The position numbers were made by a program, and so were the translations under genes. Of a stretch of 64,000 nt of DNA, positions 56,641 to 64,000 are shown piece by piece. Within the stretch, counting starts at the first letter, position 1, and each line of letters opens with the position of its first letter. The notes beneath the pieces are model-generated. The model searched no databases and had not been told where the DNA came from. It was given only the letters and a program-made list of their open reading frames with translations. The stretch is from Turritopsis dohrnii (Eukaryota; Cnidaria; Hydrozoa; Anthoathecata; Oceaniidae). Location of the stretch: contig BQMF02000002.1 of assembly GCA_027922465.2 (NCBI GenBank), forward strand, positions 1,922,001 to 1,986,000. Direction: 5' to 3'.

Positions 56641-56924
56641 AACAATATTGAAATAAAAAACAAAACAAAAAGAAAGAAAAAAACAAAAAGAAAATTCAAG
56701 TACGCATTTATCCTAAAGATAACAATTAAAAACAAAATTTGTATAGGTCGGAAGGTCTATAAAGTCAACCGATACTGTGAGTCAATACGGGTTCACTCAA
56801 CACTGGAGCTGAACAGAATAAAGACTTTTACCTGGCATACACAACCAAACATCAAATTAATAAAAATAATTGAAACAACAAAATGCCCTACTTTGACCAA
56901 AACCGTAATTGAATACCCAGAAGA

Positions 56925-56925
<1 letters not shown>

Positions 56926-56959
<34 letters not shown>
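56926..56959 (+). repeat. Microsatellite (ATT)n
   Basis: About eleven ATT triplets; reads as poly-Leu or poly-Asn in spurious ORFs. Confidence 0.95.
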
Positions 56960-56960
<1 letters not shown>

Positions 56961-57357
56961 TATTTATCCAGGTGTACAACTTCAGAAAATTTATAAAAAT
57001 TCTGGTATCAACGTGTGACCTGACAAAAATAAATAAACAAAAAATGTTAATAAATATCACAAGAAATTTTTTTGTTATTTTTAATTTTTTACAGTATATA
57101 CATTAGATAAAAAAGAGGGATTGGATTCATTTCACAGACACTCACGGAGACTATAACCTATGACAATATCGAAGATAGAACCAGTAAAACGAAAAGTCAA
57201 ACTTAGACAAGAGTCAACAGGAGGTGAATCAGAAGTCAAAGCCCAAATCAACAAAGATGTAGGATTTTAAATTGGCAATGAAATAGGGTAAACGAATAGA
57301 GTAACCCCCGAATTAAAGCTTTATACAAAATTGCGGGCCAAATCAAAACATACAATA

Positions 57358-57555
57358 TCAAAAGTGGTGATTTTTTAGACCATTTCTAAATTTCAAAATA
57401 CTCCTTTCTTTTGCTAAATCTGCAGGTAAGGAGTTAAAAACAAGTGTTCCTTGATAGTATGTGAGTTTTTTTCCAGATTCTGATCTTATTCTGGGTACAA
57501 CCAATTTCAACTTATTCCCTCTTGTGTCAAAAGAATGATAAAAGCAACAAATAAA
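57358..57555 (-). pseudogene. C-terminal tail of a LINE reverse-transcriptase protein
   Basis: The minus-strand frame ends at the stop complement 57358-57360. It reads SFDTRGNKLKLVVPRIRSES, then GKKLTYYQGTLVFNSLPADL and LKFRNGLKNHHF. The Y-x-G-x-x-x-x-N-S-L-P and final K-x-x-L-K pattern is the usual end of CR1/L2-type LINE ORF2 proteins. Only about 60 codons remain. Confidence 0.65.
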
Positions 57556-58128
57556 AACTTAATGGTAAATTTATTTACCCAGCAAGTATGTAGCAATTAC
57601 CATAACACAAAATAATGAATGTCGTAAACAAATATAAACTGAAGAAAAATATACCCCAGCAATGCTTCTTTTTTGTAGTACAATCGCAATGAAATACATA
57701 ATCCATTCTTCTCTTAACTAACCTTCTCAACATCATAGTTCAACCATGTGTTTCATTTTTTCATTTATATATTTCGTTAATATATACACTTTTTCTTTTC
57801 TGACCTAAAAGAAGAAGAAGATTTCAGTGAAGAACAGCTACAATACTTACTACTACTGCAACCATATTTAAGCAAACCAAAACAAAAGGCATAAATGGCT
57901 GGCAAAGCATCAAACATCGTCAATAGATACAATTTGACAGCATAACACGTTCCCTACTTCCACAGCCATGAGTAAGGAAAACAGTCATAGCTGTGGGACC
58001 ATTTTTAATTGATCTGTAAATAAATAAATTAAATCAAATCTTCTTTGCTTACTATAAAAATAATAATAGCGCGCGTTACCAAGACAAATTGCTCTTGTCT
58101 TCGTTTTTCATCCAGCAGCATATCTATA

Positions 58129-59455
58129 TCCTAATACGCGGACGTGTGTCACACTTTTATTTTAGAGAGTGATATATTTAAGTAAATTTTACGGTCAAGT
58201 TCTTCTTATGTGCGCGTAAAACCACGTAGAGGGGAGAGACACTTTTTTCACGATCATTCCAAAAGTATGTGGCATTTGACGTCAGTTTTTTTATGATCAC
58301 GGGGAATCATTGCATTGCACCCCCAACCGAGCGCGACGTTTTTGGGGAAATATCTCGAGAACCAATAGGAATAACTGACATTTTTTAGGGTCCGCGATAC
58401 GGGTGATGGGGTGACACAACATTTGGGCCTAAATTTTATTTGGTACTGCGGCTATGACATCATCAAAATCTTTGATCAACGATATCTCTGCAACGGTTGG
58501 TCGCAGGGAAACGATCCCATACACTTTTTTGATCAGTTTTTTGAGCTCTACAACATGGGTACACTTTCCAGTTGTGATTCCATGATTTAATTTTTCGTCA
58601 CCTCTTGCAACACGGGAGGGAGGGATTTGACACATCATTTTCGCAGCTGGGCATGGTAAAAAGCTTTTACCCGGGTTACTAATATATACATTATAAACGA
58701 AATAATTATTTTGACTCATATACTAAGATATCTATTCAAAGCTATAGCATAATCTTTCAAAACTAAATTAAAACCATTCCTTACTGTGTAAATAAACATC
58801 ATTTTGTTCTGCATTTCTTCACTACACTTTGTTCTGTATAGCGATAATTGATAACTAAAACGTAAACAAACATTTAAATACATTTAAATACAAATACATA
58901 TACATAACTTGTTCTTTTATTAATCAAAAATAAAAGTTTTATAATAATACCTTGTTCGTTCGATCTTTCTGCAGCTAATTTTTAAAAACTTCACTGCACT
59001 TCTTCTGTATAATCTAAATCTAAACTTCACTATGATTTTTCACTGTAAACAAACAACTAACTCACTTACACGTGCTACCCGTGTTCTTTTATTAATCTAA
59101 AATACAATTAGAGTAAAAGTTTAACAATAAACAGTTTTATAATAACAATATTTTCGCATGTATACAAACCTGTGTTTCTTTGTGAAGTTCACAACGAAGA
59201 AATGAAATCCCTTATTAACGAACTAAGTTTTTTGGAAATCGTCAGCCAATCAAATGAGCGCATTTTGAGAGTTTCCCTTTATTAGCCAATGAAAACGATC
59301 AGCGGCGGGATTTCCCCATATACTAATCGTAAGAAAACCCTCTCGCCTCTGCGTGGTTTTACGACGAAAAGGGAAAAAATAAGAAGGTTTTGACCGTGAA
59401 AAAAAGTAAATATGTCACTCTCTAAAATAAAAGTGGGATGCATAAAGCGAATTAG
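58129..59455. mobile_element. R1 element with ~110-bp terminal inverted repeats
   Basis: The left arm 58129-58240 (ACTTTTATTTTAGAGAGTGA, GTAAAACCACGTAGAGG) is the reverse complement of 59345-59455 (TCACTCTCTAAAATAAAAGT, CCTCTGCGTGGTTTTAC). The 1.3-kb unit has no transposase ORF. Copies at 40300 and 51290 match its left half, so this appears to be the most complete member of a non-autonomous DNA element family. Confidence 0.75.
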
Positions 59456-59754
59456 TATAATAAGATATGCTAATGAAACCATAGCATTGCCTAGTGAAAA
59501 ACTGTGCTGACAGTCCAGGGGATTTTGGTAATAAAACATTTTATACTGTTGCAAACATTTTACAATTCTTTGGGACAGACAGACAGATGCCTTCCCATGC
59601 AAGGGGACAGGCCTCACCTATAGATGAGGATCACAGCACCGGGTAAGGGACCTCGAAAGATATAAACTATAACTAGATGAAAAAAACTAATGATAAAAAC
59701 ATATAAACTAAGAAACAAAATAAAACAAATTAAAAAAATAAAGAAAGATATTCT

Positions 59755-59912
59755 AATTGGAACAAGATGCCCTTACGGGCAGAAAGATTTCTGCAAAATC
59801 AGCTGAAGTATGAAAGATGGAAGACTAACAATAACATTCTTGAAACTTGAATGATTTTGAATGATTGAACAATACAATACAATACAATACAATACAATAC
59901 AATACAGTACAA
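59755..59912 (+). repeat. LINE 3' tail hairpin and (AATAC)n microsatellite
   Basis: GATGCCCTTACGGGCAGAAA forms a small hairpin; it matches 45470. Eight or so AATAC units follow at about 59870-59908, as often seen at LINE 3' ends. Confidence 0.6.
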
Positions 59913-60439
59913 CATTGACTGCTGCTCAGTGTAGACTGCAAACAGCAGGTGGGAATTGTAATACACAAAGTAAAATGAGTTTTGTTATTGAAAGTTCAAA
60001 CAGCTGGCCAAAAATGTGCTACCAGTGAAAATTATGTTGACTCTTGAATGTTGAATGAGAGTGAAAAATGTAAAAAGTACTCTTATATATAATTACATAT
60101 ATAAACAATACACAAATTACATATAAAAGAAAAGTGTGACATAACGATCAACCACACATGACCTAATTTAATCTAACAAAATAGAAGAAAGTTTATAAAA
60201 ATTCTTTAAGAAATTCGAAAAAAAGGTTGAATGATCTTTACAGCATAACATCATGTTAAAACTTGATATGATATGTACTTCCAATCTTCTTAATTATATA
60301 CATAAAACAGAATTCCCAATGCTGAAAATACGTAATCAAAAATCTTGATCGTTAAAAGTATATGCTCTATAAATTTATACCAAAAATTTTGCAGTGTTAC
60401 TAATTGTATAAAGTATTTTGAATTTATACACAGAACATT

Positions 60440-61290
60440 TCAATTTGTGTGATTAGGAAGATCATTCGTAATTAGGGGCATTGGCAGTATAATATAGCTA
60501 GAAAATCATCAATCAAGAGTGGTGCAGAGTAGACAACCACTTAACATTGGAGCTAAGGAAGAAACAGAGCTGAGCTGTACGAATCCAGAGCTTAAAAAGT
60601 ATACAGCACAAGCAGGAAACAAACAAAAATCTTTTGTATCTAGAAAGGCTTAAACATTGCGATATTTTTCCCTAATACAAACACATAGCTTTTTGACTTT
60701 GTACAACTTTTTAGTTAGAAAAGAATAATCACACTACAGAAGAATTATTACATTATTATAAGTGTACGTACTCCTCAGAGCTTCATGAAAGCTTAATTGA
60801 CACTACAAAAACTTTGTTGACACTAAAAAACTTTAAACTGTATATTCCACCATTAAATTTATTTACATCCGAAAGAAAATATTTACTTTATTTTGGAGGC
60901 ATAGAGAAATGTAAAGTGTATCACAAACAAAAAAGTAAACAAAAATTTTGATCATGAAAAATACATGATCCAGATTATTATATAACATATATAACTGAAA
61001 GTTGAAATTTTTTTTTATATACAGAATGTGAAGTGTTTCGAATTATATTTTATTAAAATTAGGAAGACTGTTCATAATTAGAGACATTGGTAACCTAAAA
61101 ACTACTGATCACCAACAAAAAACAATACTGCATTTCAAAGCATTATACAAAGCAAATAACCTTAAAATAGCTAAAGTGATGCTGAGTAGACAGACATTTG
61201 GAGCTGAGGTGGAACTTAAGCTGAGCTGTACCTATCCAGACCTTAAAAAGCATTACAGCCCACACATGAAACAAACAATGAACTTTTTTC
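60440..61290 (+). repeat. Diverged direct repeat pair (60465-60620 and 61070-61275)
   Basis: Both copies contain ATTAG-GGCATTGG/AGACATTGG, CAGAGTAGACA/TGAGTAGACAG, TTGGAGCT and AGCTGAGCTGTAC with TTAAAAAG. The family is unidentified. Confidence 0.55.
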
Positions 61291-61519
61291 AGATAAAATC
61301 TCAGACATTTCAAAAACAAAAAAAGCATATATACCTTTTTCATTCTCTGTTTACAAAACGATATGAAAAGTCACCATTGAATCATTACAAGATAATAATA
61401 AATTACTGCTAGAGATTTTATTCTTCATTCTCAGTTTTGGAAACGTGCATCTTCTTTAATTATACTGACTAAAGATCCTTTGGGATCCTTTTGGTTGGTT
61501 CTTTGTTGTGAATTTCTTC

Positions 61520-61650
61520 GACTGAAATGCGTGACTTTGGTTTTGTGTAAACATTCGCACGAGATTTCAAAAAACCGCTAGGTTTGGACAGTAAGAAGAA
61601 GAAGAAGAACAGAGCCGGTTTTAAGGTATTTCTTGCTTTCGCAGAAATCC
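61520..61650 (+). repeat. Dispersed repeat shared with 46935-47060
   Basis: See the matching entry; identical core CCGCTAGGTTT and similar flanks. Confidence 0.65.
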
Positions 61651-63921
61651 AAAAAAGTATAAAGACAAATTTCTAATCATTTCATTCCATTCCAAACCAT
61701 TTCCACCCAAATCAAACCAATTATCAACATTTATTCCACATTTGGACATACATTTTCGAATCAAACAACCATATGTCATCTTTGGACACCCCCTGGGACG
61801 TTTGGATGCAACCCAAGAAGATAGCATCTTTCGGTGAAGACGATCCCAGCTCATTCTTCTTATATGACCAGCCCATCTCAATTGCTGCCTCTAGATGTAA
61901 GTTTCAATAGATTCGATACCAACATGTTCAAGAAGTTCAGCGGTTGAGTTTTGATGTAAATATGTATGCTTTCAATGTACTCTGCACATATTGTGGACAC
62001 AATTATGGTAAAAATTACGAATCTTCCTCAGCATAATTTCGGTCATACACCAGCATTCACTACCGTAAAGAAGAATTGGTAGAATTAACAAACGAAATAT
62101 CGAACCTTTGGTATGATTGGTAATATCAGAAGATAAACATTTATTCAACATTCCGGAAACACCACTTGCTATTGAAATACATGTATCCACATCTTTTTCG
62201 TCGGTACAATTATTAGTAACAATAAATGGGTAAATAACGGTTTTTATAAATAATCACATCAGGTAGGTCAACATCAGGGTTTCATACATGAATATTGGTT
62301 TCGCACAGAACAATATCTCCGTTTTAGAGACCGATTTGGGATTTAAAGCACCGGTGTGAATTTCCATTCCGAAACAATCGAAGTGAATGATTATCGAAAT
62401 AGATCCTTGCTGAATATAATCTTGGCTCTCAAATATCAAAGCAGTATCATCTGCATATTCAGAGTCAGGACGTTCGAAGTCTTTTCCTTTTGTAGTTATT
62501 CTACGACCGGTCATTACATAATCTTTCCTGGTACAGAAGACACAAAACGGGATACCACAAAATAACTTTTAGGTTTCAATCATTGCGGTAATATAAAAGG
62601 TGAAGAGCAATGGGCCCAGGATATCACCCTATTTCACACCAACGATGCTGTTGATAGTACGGGCTACATTACCAAATTTCACTGTTAAAGGGAAATTAAG
62701 CCTTAAAATTTTTTTTCTGATTTTGAGCATGAAATACTTCATTTATCCTACAGGAACACCTTTTTATGTATAAAAGGTATTCCAAATGAAAAAAACTGCT
62801 AAAAAAACAACTTAGTTAAATCGCCATTACAGCTTTCGTTATAAATATCATGACGTCACAGAGCGAATTTCATTTGCAGAAATATCAGACGTAGGCAGCA
62901 CATGATGGCATGTTTTTTACGTCTATGTTCTAAAGATGCGAGAAAAGGTAGAAAAACAACATAAATACGAAAATATTTATCATTCATCAACATAAATGTA
63001 AAATAAGTTTATCAGCAACGATTCAAGAAAAATAAAAATAGTCATTACCGAAGATTTCATTTTTTATACATCCAAAATATACACATTTGTTTAAAAACTC
63101 GCTTACGCACGTATACCTGCTATAAATCTAAAACGTAATACTTTTTAATAAAGGTTTTATATCACGAAGAACTTAATAACTTTCATCAACAAAAACAAAA
63201 TATTGTAGTTTATGTAATCTTTACAAAAACAGCGATCACGCTGTGACGTCAAAATTTCCATCTCAGAGCACTGCAATGGCGTCCGTTGTTAGATACTAAA
63301 TAACGAAAAACTGAGTATAGTTATCATTTAAAATAATTTTTAATGATCACAGAAGATTAATGAGACCTTTCTGCAGCTAATATAAAAAGTTTTTGATAAA
63401 GGCTTAATTTCCCTTTAAGTCAGGATGTAAAGCAATCAAAAGATTTATCAATGTCATGGGTATTCCATATTTCTTAAGTACCTTCCACAAAGCATTTCTT
63501 GGTACGCGATCGAAAGCTTTGACCAGATCCAGGAATAATACCCAAGTCTCTAGGCCCTTTTTCGGTAATCCATTCAGTCTGCCAATATTCCATTCTTTAG
63601 GTGCTGTTTTTGTTTCCCAAAAATTGGTTATAACTGATTTCAGAATCTTTACTTTTCAATTTTGAGATAGCAGTTTTTATATCTCGAGGGAATTCCATCA
63701 CAATTAACAAAAACTGGTCTTTGAGAGAGAAGATCTAAGATTGTTTCATCATAATTTACATGATTTCCATAGAGTTTTTGGAAATAATCATTGAAAACGG
63801 TAGCATTTTCTTCTGGGGTTTTGCATAAACTACCGTCAGGTTTTTTCAATTGTTTTTGGGTTGCAGGTTTCACTTTTGAGAGTCCTTTCTTATTTACTGT
63901 ATTTGCTGGTGTATAAGTCAA
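61621..63921 (-). pseudogene. Decayed LINE (non-LTR retrotransposon), interrupted by a MITE
   Basis: On the minus strand, in order: pre-RT segment (PDGSLCKTPEENATVFNDYF, ~63840); RT core LDLVKAFDRVPRNALWKVL (~63520); after the MITE, VKFGNVARTINSIVGVK with an in-frame stop, then GDILGPLLFTFYITAMIE (~62630); YADDTALIFES (~62470); ILPILLYGSECWCM (~62070); RWAGHIRRMSWDRLHRKML and RPRGCPK (~61800). These are the landmarks of a LINE ORF2 C-terminal two thirds. Stops and frameshifts make it non-functional. The endonuclease part would lie beyond 64000. The clade (CR1/L2/RTE-like) is not resolved. Confidence 0.85.
62689..63414 (+). mobile_element. TTAA-type MITE, best-preserved copy (726 bp)
   Basis: TIRs are AGGGAAATTAAGCC and GGCTTAATTTCCCT, flanked by TTAA at 62685-62688 and 63415-63418. 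TTAA targets are typical of piggyBac-type transposition. Removing it with one TTAA restores an open frame in the host LINE, so the borders are exact. No coding capacity. Confidence 0.92.
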
Positions 63922-64000
63922 TATTTTTCTACGTTGATTTAGTGCTTAAAGTCAGGTGTCGACTTATACATCAGGTCAATTTCATCATTGTTACTTTTAT

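Noticed and set aside
56857..57106. Poly-Asn / poly-Leu ORFs
   Set aside because: Read through the (ATT)n microsatellite.

Overview
This is eukaryotic, animal DNA: AT-rich (roughly one third G+C by eye), with GT-AG introns, short tandem repeats and many nested transposable elements, and no bacterial gene layout. A receptor tyrosine kinase with nidogen-type domains, a mu-crystallin/ornithine cyclodeaminase gene, BEL/Pao, Penelope and LINE retroelements and tRNA-derived SINEs point to an invertebrate metazoan. I cannot fix the phylum; a cnidarian, sponge or tunicate would all fit.

Layout. 1-1,950: a broken remnant of a cysteine-rich transposon-type protein, then unannotatable DNA. 1,973-2,932: a single-exon ketimine reductase/mu-crystallin family gene. 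4,972 to about 53,757 (possibly 54,976): one very large + strand gene that dominates the window. I assembled it exon by exon. It has a signal-peptide exon, twelve consecutive two-exon modules each coding a nidogen-like NIDO domain, two fibronectin-III-like exons, a transmembrane exon, and four exons coding a complete FGFR-like tyrosine kinase domain. Every splice junction keeps frame; the coding sum is 9,270 nt, about 3,089 residues ending at the stop at 53,757. This NIDO(x12)-FN3(x2)-TM-kinase receptor is the main finding. I do not know a described receptor with this architecture, but I could not search.

The introns hold the mobile elements. Between modules 2 and 3 is a nearly intact, very young BEL/Pao retrotransposon on the minus strand, with 5-bp target duplications and almost identical LTRs. 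Between the TM and kinase exons is a TTAA-flanked element containing a ~33-bp-periodic array of small hairpins, inserted in a ~125-bp tandem array. Between kinase exons 2 and 3 is a head-to-head Penelope-like element with hammerhead-ribozyme-like ends, and a SINE inserted in an older repeat. Several palindromic or TIR-bearing MITE families recur.

54,977-64,000 is repeat territory: a long-TIR element, LINE tails, and a decayed minus-strand LINE interrupted exactly at a TTAA by a 726-bp MITE. All exon boundaries are hand calls from splice motifs and phase; RNA data would be needed to confirm them.
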